Below, piece by piece: positions 17,542 through 26,381 of a stretch of 64,000 bases of DNA. Position 1 is the first letter of the stretch, and every line of letters begins with the position of its first letter. This stretch comes from Bifidobacterium sp. N4G05 (lineage in GTDB: Bacteria; Actinomycetota; Actinomycetes; Actinomycetales; Bifidobacteriaceae): contig NZ_NJNQ01000002.1 of assembly GCF_002742445.1 (NCBI RefSeq), positions 1 to 64,000 of the forward strand, in the 5' to 3' direction. The notes below the pieces were generated by a model. That model ran no database searches, was not told the origin of the DNA, and saw only the letters and a program-made list of their open reading frames with translations. Position numbers and translations under genes: made by a program.

Positions 17542-17702
17542 TTACCGAATATTCAGCACGGATTGCTGAACGCGGAATAGACAATACCGTTGCAGTCAGC
17601 CGCAAACACGGCCAGTCATGGAACACTATCGGTCGTGCGCTTGGCGTCACCGCCGAAGCCGCACGTCGCAAGTATGGGAAGCGCCAACTGCAGACGGCGT
17701 GA
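17541..17702 (+). pseudogene. Helix-turn-helix protein remnant
   Basis: Immediately after dcd, a start-less frame of 53 codons ends in SWNTIGRALGVTAEAARRKYGK, a homeodomain-like helix-turn-helix seen at the end of small actinobacterial DNA-binding proteins. With no start codon or ribosome site, it is probably the tail of a lost gene. Confidence 0.4.
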
Positions 17703-17760
17703 TTGAAACGCATCAAAACGACGAATGCGTCTGCGATAAACATCGCACGGCGCGTGGAGT

Positions 17761-17806
17761 ACAGCGAGCGGGGCTATTCTCGATTAGGAATAGCCCCGCT
17801 CGCTGT
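17761..17806. terminator. Long hairpin between convergent genes
   Basis: A perfect 19-bp inverted repeat ACAGCGAGCGGGGCTATTC / GAATAGCCCCGCTCGCTGT with an 8-nt loop. The T-tract is short, so it is terminator-like rather than canonical. It lies just beyond the ATPase stop codon. Confidence 0.65.
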
Positions 17807-17829
17807 TTATGGCTTATGACTAGTGCCCT

Positions 17830-20800
17830 TTAGCGCTTGTGCATGGCGCGAAGGACGCATTTGCGCAGTTCGGAGGCGATGAGCACGATCATGGCAAGAC
17901 CCAAGCATTCGACCCATGCGCCGGCGCTGAGCGGTACCGTCCCAAAAGCGGTGTTGAGGAACGGAATGTAGATCACCGCCAACTGCAGCACCGTGCTCAG
18001 TGCGAGCGCGCCCCATAGCCACTTGTTGGAGAACAGGCCGACGAACGCCGACTGCAAGTGCGAGCGCGAGGCAAGCGCGTTCAGCATTTGGGCGAATACG
18101 AGAATCGTGAAGCCCATGGTGCGCGCTTCAGTCATTTGCGCGTCGTGGCCGATCACATCGACGGAGCGGTCGGTGAACAGGCCTCCGGCCAAATGCATGT
18201 CCATGCCGATCAGGGTGACGGCCGCCATAATCACACCAATGAAAATGATGTCGCCCCACATTTCGGCGTCGATCACACGATCCGTGAGTTTACGCGGTTT
18301 GCGTGCCATCACGTCATCGGTAGACGGGTCAACGCCCATAGCGAGCGCGGGCGCGGCATCGGTGAGCAGGTTGATCCACAGCAGCTGCGTGGCGAGCAGC
18401 GGGACGATAACGCCTTGGCTGCCGGGCTGGGTGATGCCAAGGAATCCGGCAAGCATCACGCCGCCGAACACGGTGAACACTTCGCCCACATTGGAGCTAA
18501 GCAGGTAGCGCAGGAACTTGCGGATGTTGTCGAAAATGCCTCGTCCTTCGCGGACCGCTGCAACGATGGTGCTGAAGTTGTCGTCGGCGAGAATCATTTT
18601 CGCGCTTTGCTTGGTTACTTCAGTGCCGGTAATGCCCATGGCGACGCCGATATCGGCGGTTTTGACGGCAGGAGCGTCGTTCACACCATCGCCGGTCATG
18701 GCCACGATGTTACCTTGCCGCTGCAACGATTCGACGATCTTCAGCTTGTGTTCCGGCGCGACTCGCGCGTAGACGGACACTTCACTGGTCACCTTGTCGA
18801 AGGCCGCTTCGTCGGGCAGTTCGTCAAGCTGGCTGCCGGTCATGGCCTTGCCACCCTTGTCGATAATGCCCAAGTCGGTGGCGATGCGAGCCGCGGTCAG
18901 CGGGTGGTCACCGGTAATCATTACCGTGCGAATGCCGGCGCGATGCGCCTCTGCCACGGAATCACGCACTTCCGTACGCGGCGGATCGATGATGCCGACC
19001 ATGCCGACCCAAATCAAATCCTTCTCAAGCACATCGCTTTGTTCCGCAATATCGGCAACATGGCCCGCGGAATTCAGCATTACTCCCGGCACTTGCGCAA
19101 GCGAAGCGGTACCGAGCGGACGGTAGGCCTGGCCCAACGTGCGGTACGCATCGGAAGAAAGCTGTTCGACAGTCGCAAGAATCTGCTGACGATCACCTTC
19201 CGTAAGTGGGCGAACGGCACCGCCGACCGCAATTCTGCTGCAATATCCAAGAAGCACGTCGGGGGCACCCTTGGAGAAGACGGTCAGACGGCCAGCGTCG
19301 GCGTTGTCTTGCGCCACGATGGACATGCGCTTACGTTCGGAAGTAAACGGGATTTCGCCGACGCGCCCGTAGTTGGCATACTTGCGATTCGCTTTCACTT
19401 TTTGTGCTGCGACGATGAGTGAGACTTCGGTCGGGTCGCCGACCGCTTCCCACGTTACGTTTTCCGTATTTCCGGCAGAAGCGGCGGCTTCGCGCAGTTC
19501 GCCGTCGTTCGCCAACGCACCTACGGCAAGGGTTACGACGGCCTCCGATTCGATGATCTCGCGTATTTGCGCATGTTCCATGATCTGCGGATCGACCACC
19601 ATGCGGCCTTCCGGCGCATAGCCGGTGCCAGTGAGCTGCACTTCGCCGCTCGGCGTGACCACACGTTCCACGGTCATCTCATTGCGGGTGAGCGTACCGG
19701 TTTTGTCGGAGCAGATCACCGACGCGGAACCGAGCGTTTCCACCGAATGCAGCTTCTTGACGATCGCATTATGCATGGCCATGCGCTGCACACCGAGTGC
19801 AAGCACTACCGTAAGAATCGCAGCCAAACCTTCCGGCACGGCCGCGACCGCCAACGAAACGGCCAACAGCAGCGAATCGATCACATCGTGAACGTCGTGG
19901 AAGCCTTCGGTAAGCGCGAGCGCGACCAGCACCACGACCGCGATGATGCATACCGCGGTGCCGAGGATTTTGGAAACGTAGTTCATTTCCTTTTGCAGCG
20001 GGGTTTCGTCGTCTTCCGTGGCTTGCAGCAGATCCGCGATTTTGCCGACCTGCGTACCCATGCCGGTACTGGTTACGATGGCTCGGCCGGTGCCTTGCGT
20101 TATGGACGTGCCGTTGAATACCATGTTGGCGCGGTCGCCGAGGGCTTTCGCCTGTGCGAGGGTGTCGGTCTTTTTGCCGACGGGCACGCTTTCGCCGGTA
20201 AGGCTGGCTTCCGCGACGCGCAGGCTGGCGGCCGCGAAGAGGCGTCCGTCCGCGGAGACGGAGTCGCCTTCACCGAGCACGATAATGTCGCCGGGCACCA
20301 CGTCAACCGTGTTGATGCGGGCGATTTGGCCGTCACGCAGCACGTTGGTCTGCGGCGCGGTCATGTTGGAGAGAGCTTCGACGGCCGCTTCCGCCTTCGA
20401 TTCCTGAATGTAGCCGAGCACCGCGTTGACGATGAGGATGAGCACGATGACGATGGCGTCGAACGGCAATGCTTCGCCGCCTTCCGCACCCGGTACGGCG
20501 TTGGCCCGTTCGATGAACCATGCGACGAGCGAAATGCCGGTTGCAGCCAACAGCAGGTAGACAAGGGGGTCTTTGAATTGTTCGAGGAATTTCTTCCATT
20601 TCGGCACCGGTGGTGCGGACGCGAGTTCATTCGGTCCGTACTTGTCGAGTCGCCGCTTGGCTTCCGCTTGGCTCAGGCCGGTATTCAAATCGACGCCAAG
20701 CGATTGCGCTACGGTTTGCGCATCGGCAAGCGACGGATCAACTTGCTTTTGCGTAACGGTTTTCGTTGCTTGTTCGAAATTGTCCGCACTGGTATCGCGG

Positions 20801-20835
20801 AATTGGGTGGATTGATCTTCCTTGCGATCAACCAT
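17830..20835 (-). CDS. P-type cation-transporting ATPase (P2A / Ca2+-type)
   Basis: A 1001-residue ion pump with the full set of domains: N-terminal cation-ATPase domain (about 40-110), actuator loop TGESVPV, phosphorylation site CSDKTGTLT, hinge MTGDGVNDAP and about ten membrane segments, six in the C-terminal block. The overall pattern is closest to bacterial calcium (PacL/LMCA-like) pumps; Mn2+ is also possible. AAGGAGAT precedes the ATG. Single gene. Confidence 0.9.
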   Translation of the reverse strand: MVDRKEDQSTQFRDTSADNFEQATKTVTQKQVDPSLADAQTVAQSLGVDLNTGLSQAEAKRRLDKYGPNELASAPPVPKWKKFLEQFKDPLVYLLLAATGISLVAWFIERANAVPGAEGGEALPFDAIVIVLILIVNAVLGYIQESKAEAAVEALSNMTAPQTNVLRDGQIARINTVDVVPGDIIVLGEGDSVSADGRLFAAASLRVAEASLTGESVPVGKKTDTLAQAKALGDRANMVFNGTSITQGTGRAIVTSTGMGTQVGKIADLLQATEDDETPLQKEMNYVSKILGTAVCIIAVVVLVALALTEGFHDVHDVIDSLLLAVSLAVAAVPEGLAAILTVVLALGVQRMAMHNAIVKKLHSVETLGSASVICSDKTGTLTRNEMTVERVVTPSGEVQLTGTGYAPEGRMVVDPQIMEHAQIREIIESEAVVTLAVGALANDGELREAAASAGNTENVTWEAVGDPTEVSLIVAAQKVKANRKYANYGRVGEIPFTSERKRMSIVAQDNADAGRLTVFSKGAPDVLLGYCSRIAVGGAVRPLTEGDRQQILATVEQLSSDAYRTLGQAYRPLGTASLAQVPGVMLNSAGHVADIAEQSDVLEKDLIWVGMVGIIDPPRTEVRDSVAEAHRAGIRTVMITGDHPLTAARIATDLGIIDKGGKAMTGSQLDELPDEAAFDKVTSEVSVYARVAPEHKLKIVESLQRQGNIVAMTGDGVNDAPAVKTADIGVAMGITGTEVTKQSAKMILADDNFSTIVAAVREGRGIFDNIRKFLRYLLSSNVGEVFTVFGGVMLAGFLGITQPGSQGVIVPLLATQLLWINLLTDAAPALAMGVDPSTDDVMARKPRKLTDRVIDAEMWGDIIFIGVIMAAVTLIGMDMHLAGGLFTDRSVDVIGHDAQMTEARTMGFTILVFAQMLNALASRSHLQSAFVGLFSNKWLWGALALSTVLQLAVIYIPFLNTAFGTVPLSAGAWVECLGLAMIVLIASELRKCVLRAMHKR

Positions 20836-21386
20836 GATGATCTCCTTGGGAGCGCCGCGGAGTAGTCAGCTCTCCCCTGCCGTTGCGATAGTGCGAAAAT
20901 CGCGGAAAATTGCGATTTCACAAACACTCGCCAAGCTGGGCAATGCTGCGCGGTTGCGGACACCGGGCGTACGCCATCGGTGCATTCCTGCCATTATTGC
21001 ACACCGTGACCATTTTGCAAGAGTGCCACACACCGTCTTTTGTCAAAATTTCGCAAATTCGTGAAACATGTCGTGAAACACAATTCGCAATCCCGCTTCA
21101 ATCACATACCCAATCGATTGTCCCACCGCAAGACAACATGGGCCGCAACGTCGCTACCATTTTTATTGGAAAAACGTGAGGTCACCAGATCGAAATCGTG
21201 CGGCAATCTGTTCAAATCGTGCGGCCCGTCCGCCAAAATGGACGATGAGGGGGATTTTGTTGATGGCTTAAATTAGACAGATTGCCTAGAATGAGGGGTA
21301 GGGCTTCCGAAACGTTTGAGCGCAGGCGAACACATTCATGCTTGTCCGAACGTCACGAAGCAAGCTCTTCAAGGAAAGGGGCCGTC
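20836..21386. other. Non-coding stretch between divergent genes
   Basis: No gene is supported. It holds the promoters of the ATPase (minus) and the DUF308 gene (plus), TAGAAT at 21287-21292 as a possible -10, and a direct repeat AAATCGTGCGGC at about 21195 and 21216. Confidence 0.4.
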
Positions 21387-22307
21387 ATGAGCGACGCAAT
21401 GAACAACCCGTATGCGAACGATCCGAACACAAACAATCCAAGTCAAAACGACAGCAACGGACAGCAGCCGCAAGGCCAGCCGGAATATGGAGCATACGCG
21501 CCAAATCAACAATCGCAAGGCCAGCAGCAGAGCGGCAATCCCAACAATTCGGGCAATTCAGGCAATCCATATCAGAGCGAACCGCAGACCCCACTCTACT
21601 TCGGCGATCCCAACGCCAACCAAAACCCGAACCAAAACGGCTTCTTCTACGCGAGCTACACCACCGGACAACCGTACGGACAGCAGTATGGCCAGCAGAA
21701 CAGCCAGCCAGGAACCGGCAATTGGCAGCCGATCAGCCCGTTCAAACTTGCGGAGGAATGGCTGCCGAAGAAGGCGAAGAACGCGATCCGCGGCACCTAT
21801 GCAATACTTGGCATCGCCGCCATCATCCTCGGCCTAGCACTGCTAATCTGGCCTGGTGCTACACTGAAAGTCGCCGCGATCGCCCTCGGCGCATACTTCG
21901 TGGTTTCCGGCGTGGTTCGCATTGTGACCGCAATCGTGGAACTCGGACTTCCGGGCGGATGGCGCGTGCTTGACATTCTGATCGGCCTGATGCTGGCCGT
22001 CGGCGGTGTGGTCACGTTGAAGAACGCGGCGCTTTCCGGAGCCACGCTCGCTATGCTCATCACCATGGTGGTCGGCCTCGGCTGGATGCTGGAAGGCGTG
22101 ATGGCGCTCGTGGAATCATGGCGCATGCCAAGCTCCGCATGGGCCGTGATTTACGCGCTGCTGTCAATTATCGCCGGCTTCATCGTGCTGTTCTCCCCCA
22201 TCAGCTCCACAACCTGGCTGATCCTGTTCGGCGGATGCGCGCTTGTGGTGATCGGCATCGTCGCAATCGTGCGCGCATTCACGTTTGGCAAACCCAATCG
22301 CAAGTAA
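21387..22307 (+). CDS. DUF308 (HdeD-like) membrane protein with Q/N/G/P-rich N-terminus
   Basis: A 306-residue protein in two parts. Residues 1-115 are low-complexity, rich in Gln, Asn, Gly, Pro and Tyr and almost free of basic residues. Residues 130-300 form about six short membrane helices in the repeating DUF308 pattern (LGLALLIWPG, YFVVSGVVRI and similar). HdeD is linked to acid stress in enterobacteria, but the function here is unknown. Start chosen at the ATG after GGAAAGGGG; it stands alone with a terminator. Confidence 0.8.
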   Translation: MSDAMNNPYANDPNTNNPSQNDSNGQQPQGQPEYGAYAPNQQSQGQQQSGNPNNSGNSGNPYQSEPQTPLYFGDPNANQNPNQNGFFYASYTTGQPYGQQYGQQNSQPGTGNWQPISPFKLAEEWLPKKAKNAIRGTYAILGIAAIILGLALLIWPGATLKVAAIALGAYFVVSGVVRIVTAIVELGLPGGWRVLDILIGLMLAVGGVVTLKNAALSGATLAMLITMVVGLGWMLEGVMALVESWRMPSSAWAVIYALLSIIAGFIVLFSPISSTTWLILFGGCALVVIGIVAIVRAFTFGKPNRK

Positions 22308-22348
22308 TTTTCACGGCGCAGGTCGTAAAGTCTGATTATTGTTTTCCC

Positions 22349-22382
22349 AAGGGCACCGAGCATCCGCAAGGTGCCCTTTTCA
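22349..22382 (+). terminator. Rho-independent terminator
   Basis: AAGGGCACC / GGTGCCCTT stem with a 12-nt loop and TTTT, after the DUF308 gene. Confidence 0.8.
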
Positions 22383-22399
22383 TAGCAAAATCGTTCTTT

Positions 22400-22456
22400 A
22401 TACCAAGATTCAAAGTCGCACAACCATGAATCTTGGTATTAATACTGGTATATAAT
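22400..22456 (+). promoter_or_regulatory. Toxin-antitoxin promoter and operator
   Basis: A perfect 13-bp inverted repeat ATACCAAGATTCA / TGAATCTTGGTAT (22400-22412, 22427-22439) lies directly before a TATAAT box (22451-22456). This layout fits autorepression by the downstream antitoxin or its complex. Confidence 0.65.
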
Positions 22457-22490
22457 TGGGTATGAAATTCGGTTTTAAGAAAGGTTTATC

Positions 22491-22808
22491 ATGGCAAGCG
22501 CACTTGACATACTCGATGACCTTGCTCCAATCAGCGATCTCAGCAATGGTCGTACTTCCGCATTGTTGCAGCGGGCCGACCGCGATCCAGTCATTTTGAT
22601 CAAACGAAACAAGCCGTCCTACGTTCTCATGAATATCGAAAACTATCGAGCTCTCATGGAACGAATCGAAGACAACGAAGACTTGCTTCTTGCCGAAAAA
22701 AGACTCGCCAACCGCACTGGCACAACTATCAGCAACGAAGAGGTCATGTTCGATCTCGGCATTTCCCCAAGCGACCTCGCCGAGGCACCTGAGCCGGAAC
22801 TCGCATGA
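22491..22808 (+). CDS. Type II antitoxin, Phd/YefM-like
   Basis: A 105-residue acidic protein. The N-terminal half resembles Phd/YefM DNA-binding folds (SNGRTSALLQRA...DPVILIKRNKPSYVLMNIENYRAL); the C-terminal half is acidic, as in toxin-neutralising tails. It overlaps the next gene by ATGA. Its own operator palindrome lies upstream. Family assignment comes from pattern and context. Confidence 0.8.
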   Translation: MASALDILDDLAPISDLSNGRTSALLQRADRDPVILIKRNKPSYVLMNIENYRALMERIEDNEDLLLAEKRLANRTGTTISNEEVMFDLGISPSDLAEAPEPELA

Positions 22809-23134
22809 ACTGGCAAGTTGAATGGCTTGACGAAGCCAAGAAAGACATGCGCAAACTCGGCAAAGCCGAGCAAATCCAAGTACTCAAGGGAATCGAGAAA
22901 GTTCGTACAAACCCACTGCCCACCTCGCAAGGCGGGTATGGCAAACCGTTACGAAATGCCGAACGAACGAAACTTTCCGGGCTTTGCAAAATCAAATTCA
23001 GGGATATCGGCATTCGAGTTGTTTACAAACCGTTACTGCGAGATGGAATCATGACCATCATCGTCGTTGGCATTCGTTCCGACAGTGACGCCTACATCAA
23101 AGCCGACAAGAGACGCAAAGAATATGGACTATAG
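22805..23134 (+). CDS. Type II toxin, RelE/ParE superfamily
   Basis: A 109-residue basic protein translationally coupled to the antitoxin (ATGA). It has the RelE/ParE plan: N-terminal helical hairpin (WLDEAKKDMRKL), a PLRNAERTKLSGLCKIKFRD strand block and IRVVYK, ending with a basic tail. RelE types cut mRNA on ribosomes and ParE types poison gyrase; the sequence does not decide between them. Confidence 0.83.
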   Translation: MNWQVEWLDEAKKDMRKLGKAEQIQVLKGIEKVRTNPLPTSQGGYGKPLRNAERTKLSGLCKIKFRDIGIRVVYKPLLRDGIMTIIVVGIRSDSDAYIKADKRRKEYGL

Positions 23135-23215
23135 GATACGTCCGCCAATTTTCGACGAATGTTACTTTTCTTCAAGATTAGCCGATGATTTTACAAAAGA
23201 AGTGACGATCGTCGC

Positions 23216-23245
23216 ATGACATTGATGGTTTGCCCGGCTTAGAAT
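23216..23245 (+). promoter_or_regulatory. Promoter of the 40-residue small protein
   Basis: ATGACA (23216-23221), 18-nt spacer, TAGAAT (23240-23245): each hexamer is one mismatch from consensus. It predicts a 5' UTR of about 105 nt. Confidence 0.55.
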
Positions 23246-23359
23246 GAAGGCACAACAGAAGAACGAAGAAAAAGACAAACACAATACAGACTTACGGCAG
23301 CGGCCAGAGGAATGACAAGAAGAAAAGACGCGCCGCCAAGCCAAGTGAAAGGAAACATC

Positions 23360-23482
23360 ATGAAGAACAACACTTTCGATCAGATCATCAACGCCAACCT
23401 CGCCTCCATCGATCCGGGTTTCGGCCAGTTCGCCCTCGCCAAGGCTTCCGCTGACCTCTTCAAGAAGGTTCTCAACAAGTAA
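23360..23482 (+). CDS. Small protein of unknown function, 40 residues
   Basis: ATG at 23360 opens a 40-codon gene (MKNNTFDQIINANL...LFKKVLNK, TAA). AAAGGAAA lies 7 nt upstream. Codons are almost all the ones favoured in bifidobacterial highly expressed genes (AAC, ATC, CTC, GGC, AAG). A promoter-like pair and a strong terminator (23561-23604) bracket it as an independent unit. It has no signal peptide or membrane helix; the middle (FALAKASADLFKKVL) could form an amphipathic helix. An in-frame ATG at 23312 would give 56 residues but has poor spacing to its ribosome site. I do not recognise the family. Confidence 0.72.
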   Translation: MKNNTFDQIINANLASIDPGFGQFALAKASADLFKKVLNK

Positions 23483-23560
23483 GACCGCTTCCTAGACAGG
23501 AGGCAAGGCGCAGGCGCGGCAGCATCCCGCTCCTCTTCTTTCCAATCCTTAAATCACATA

Positions 23561-23604
23561 GCGGGAGGCCGCGGTTCCAAACGGAATCGCGGCCTCCCGC
23601 TTTT
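23561..23604 (+). terminator. Strong rho-independent terminator
   Basis: An 18-bp stem with one mismatch (GCGGGAGGCCGCGGTTCC, AAAC loop) followed by TTTT, 78 nt after the small-protein stop. It can also serve the convergent MFS gene. Confidence 0.88.
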
Positions 23605-23616
23605 CACGTACGCCGG

Positions 23617-24909
23617 CTACACCTCCTCAGCAGCGAGATTACGGGCTGCGGCACGTTCACGGGGACCGCGTGTCACATAGAAACCAATCGCCACAATCAC
23701 GAACATCACCGTGCAGCAGGTCCACAGCACGTGGCTGCCGAACGCGTTCAGAATCCAACCTCCGACAAGCGGCGAGAACGCATTGGACAGCGACCACACC
23801 AGGTTGTACAGGCCCTGATACGTGCCACGCACATCCTTTGGCGCGATGTTCGCCACCGTCGTGGCGGCAATCGGGAACGTGCCAAGCTCGCCGAGAGTCC
23901 ACAACACGGTCGCAATCGCAAACGTCACCCACGAATCGGCGCCGATTTGGAACGCGTAACCAACCGCCGTGATGGACATGCCAAGCACCAGCACACGGGT
24001 GTTGCTCATCCGCTGAAACAACGCGATCGCTGGAATCTGCAGCAAGCACAGAATGCCACCGTTGATGGTCAGCAGGCTGGAATATTCGTCCGTGCCGAGC
24101 CCAATCTGCGTCATGGAGATCGGCAGGCCGCTGACGATCTGGTAATACGCCAGCGTGTACAGGAACATCAGCACCACCATCGACATGAGCGCTTTGTCGG
24201 CGCACGCGCGACGATAGCTACGCCATATGGAGAATTGCTGCGATTGGGTAGTTTGTGAAGTTTCAGAACGTTCCATAGGTTGTTTCACGACGCGTTTCAC
24301 AAACCGTCCGGCAACGCGCACACCCAATCCGGCTTCCTTGAAGAACACCATCATCAGCAACGTGGCGAACACCAGCACCGCCGCTTCCACATAGAACATC
24401 AGCGAATAGGAAATCTTGACAAGCTGGTTGGCGATGATCGGCCCTATCGCAAAACCGAAATTCACAGCCCACGTCTGCAACGAATACGCGCGCTTCTGCT
24501 TACGGAACGGGACAACGTCGGAAACGTACGCCGAGACCGCGGGCGTCGGCATGGAGGAAATCACACCGTATATCAGCAACGCAATCGCCATAATCCAAGG
24601 ATCGCCGATAAAAGCCAGCAAAACCAGCATCGCAGCGGAACCCAAGTTGCCGATGACAATCATCGCAGGCCGCCCGAATCGGTCAGACAACGCGCCACCG
24701 TACAGACAGCCGAAAATGCCACCGAAACCGTACATGGAAACGATGGTGCCGGCCACGCCCGCACTCACATGCATGTCGGAAACAAGATACATGGAAAGGA
24801 ACGATGTGACGAAACGGCCCATCCACAGGATGAGCAACGTGACCCACAAACCCCAGAACATGACGGGCAAACCAAAAATCTCTCTTCTTTTCTCCATTCC
24901 ATCCATCAT
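23617..24909 (-). CDS. Major facilitator superfamily transporter
   Basis: A 430-residue, 12-helix transporter of the drug-export/sugar-efflux type. The motif-A-like loop is GGALSDRFGRP between helices 2 and 3; a long basic/polar loop separates helices 6 and 7. Substrate unknown. The frame is open further upstream, but hydrophobic structure starts after MEKRREIFGLPVMFWG; I used the ATG at 24909 (24897 also possible). It diverges from rlmB with only 55 bp between start codons. Confidence 0.85.
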   Translation of the reverse strand: MMDGMEKRREIFGLPVMFWGLWVTLLILWMGRFVTSFLSMYLVSDMHVSAGVAGTIVSMYGFGGIFGCLYGGALSDRFGRPAMIVIGNLGSAAMLVLLAFIGDPWIMAIALLIYGVISSMPTPAVSAYVSDVVPFRKQKRAYSLQTWAVNFGFAIGPIIANQLVKISYSLMFYVEAAVLVFATLLMMVFFKEAGLGVRVAGRFVKRVVKQPMERSETSQTTQSQQFSIWRSYRRACADKALMSMVVLMFLYTLAYYQIVSGLPISMTQIGLGTDEYSSLLTINGGILCLLQIPAIALFQRMSNTRVLVLGMSITAVGYAFQIGADSWVTFAIATVLWTLGELGTFPIAATTVANIAPKDVRGTYQGLYNLVWSLSNAFSPLVGGWILNAFGSHVLWTCCTVMFVIVAIGFYVTRGPRERAAARNLAAEEV

Positions 24910-24964
24910 ATCGGTTAGGAGCGAAGCAGCCGCTTTTCCCGGGGTGCTGGGAGAATGGACAACT

Positions 24965-25966
24965 ATGGCAATGAAAAAAGGACCGACCAAGGGGTCGGGT
25001 GGAAAGCATCGTAACTCGCTGAGGGGCAAGGGACCGACTCCCAAGGCCGAAGACCGCGTGTATCACAAGGCTTACAAGGAAAAGCAGGCCACTAATCGCC
25101 GTAAGATGGCTGATCCGCGGCTGGCAGCACGCCGTCGCGCGGCAAAGTTCAGCTCGGAATCCGATGATCTCGTCATCGGCCGCAATGCCGTGCTCGAGGC
25201 GCTGCGCTGCGGTGTGCCCGCAAGCACGCTGTATGTGGCCGCGCGCATTGAACATGATGACCGCACGCGCGAAATCATTCGTCTCGCCGGCATTCATGGA
25301 CTGAACCTTATGGAAGCCGACCGTTTGGAAATGGATCGCATCGCACGCTCCTCCAACCATCAGGGCGTGGTGATGAAGGCGCAGCCGTTCCAGTATTCCT
25401 CGCTCGCCGAGCTGGTGGAACGCGCCGACAAGAAGTCCCGCGCCATGGAAGCGGCCAACTCCGCAAGCGCACGCATTGCGGCACGTCCGCTGTTCATCGC
25501 GCTTGATGGCGTCACCGATCCGCAGAATCTGGGTGCGGTCATCCGTTCCGCAGCCGCATTCGGCGCCAACGGCGTGATTCTGCCGGAACGTCGCTCCGCT
25601 TCAGTCACCGCAGCCGCATGGAAGGTGTCCGCAGGCGCAGCCGCACACATGCCGGTCGCCCGCGTGGTAAATCTCACCAAAGCCATTGAAAGCCTGAAGG
25701 AACGCGGATACTACAGCGTCGGCCTCGACGGTGGCGGTGACGCCCTCGTTGGCGAAACCGGTTTCGAAACCGACCCGCTGGTCGTAGTGCTCGGTTCCGA
25801 AGGCAACGGCTTGAGCCGTCTCGTACGCGAGGCATGCGATTCCATCGCAGGCATTCCAATGTCGAACATGGTCGAGTCACTGAACGCTTCCGTCGCAGCA
25901 GGCATCACGCTGTATTCCGTCGTACGTGCCCGCCGCGAAGCCGGTGCCGCAGCCGACGCGAAGTAG
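24965..25966 (+). CDS. rlmB: 23S rRNA 2'-O-methyltransferase, SpoU/TrmH family (RlmB type)
   Basis: A 333-residue SPOUT methyltransferase, probably methylating G2251 of 23S rRNA. After a basic Gly/Lys-rich extension (1-60) comes the substrate-binding domain (IGRNAVLEAL) and then the knotted catalytic domain with its three motifs: TDPQNLGAVIRSA, GSEGNGLSRL and SLNASVAAGI. The start is the ATG at 24965 with GGGAG upstream. RlmB versus another TrmH paralogue rests on overall pattern. Confidence 0.87.
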   Translation: MAMKKGPTKGSGGKHRNSLRGKGPTPKAEDRVYHKAYKEKQATNRRKMADPRLAARRRAAKFSSESDDLVIGRNAVLEALRCGVPASTLYVAARIEHDDRTREIIRLAGIHGLNLMEADRLEMDRIARSSNHQGVVMKAQPFQYSSLAELVERADKKSRAMEAANSASARIAARPLFIALDGVTDPQNLGAVIRSAAAFGANGVILPERRSASVTAAAWKVSAGAAAHMPVARVVNLTKAIESLKERGYYSVGLDGGGDALVGETGFETDPLVVVLGSEGNGLSRLVREACDSIAGIPMSNMVESLNASVAAGITLYSVVRARREAGAAADAK

Positions 25967-26041
25967 ACAACGCGCAAAGCAACAGCAAGCACAGCGAAAC
26001 TGCGGAAGCAAACACGGCAAAGCAGCACGTCTGAAATGATT

Positions 26042-26079
26042 ATGAGCGGATAGTCCATACGGATTATCCGCTCATTTGT
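26042..26079 (+). terminator. Terminator of rlmB
   Basis: An 11-bp perfect stem ATGAGCGGATA / TATCCGCTCAT followed by TTTGTT. Confidence 0.75.
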
Positions 26080-26213
26080 TATGCAAGTCTGTACTTGGAT
26101 TGATCCAGCGCTTCTGCAGACCTACTCTCCCACCATCGCTCTCTCGCAGTATATGTCTCACTTTCAAAAGTCAAATATTTTTTGAGTTTTGAAAGTGGGA
26201 AGGTGATTAGCGT

Positions 26214-26244
26214 AGCAAAAAGCGGAGGATCAAGATCCTCCGCT
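26214..26244 (-). terminator. Terminator of the DUF4032 gene
   Basis: An 11-bp palindrome AGCGGAGGATC / GATCCTCCGCT, followed on the minus strand by TTTTTGC. Confidence 0.8.
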
Positions 26245-26299
26245 TGCGTTCGACTGTCAGTACGCCTCTGACCCTGCAATTAAGGGTGTGCTACGCGCA

Positions 26300-26381
26300 G
26301 ACTCAATACCGTCTTCGTTCGGCTACCGCCTCACTCAGGACACATTGGAAAAGCTCCACTGGCGCTTTTTCCATCAATGTG
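26300..26381. repeat. Palindromic intergenic repeat, copy 3
   Basis: CGTCTTCGTTCGGCTACCGC and CTCACTCAGGA lead into a hairpin with outer arms CACATTG / CAATGTG (26341-26347, 26375-26381), inner arms GGAAAAGC / GCTTTTTCC and TCCACTGGC at the tip. As in copy 1, the hairpin contains the stop codon of the minus-strand gene. Confidence 0.55.

Noticed and set aside
24910..25044. Longer N-terminus for the MFS protein, and a longer rlmB from 24416
   Set aside because: The two extensions overlap each other on opposite strands and contain no family features; ribosome sites support the shorter starts.
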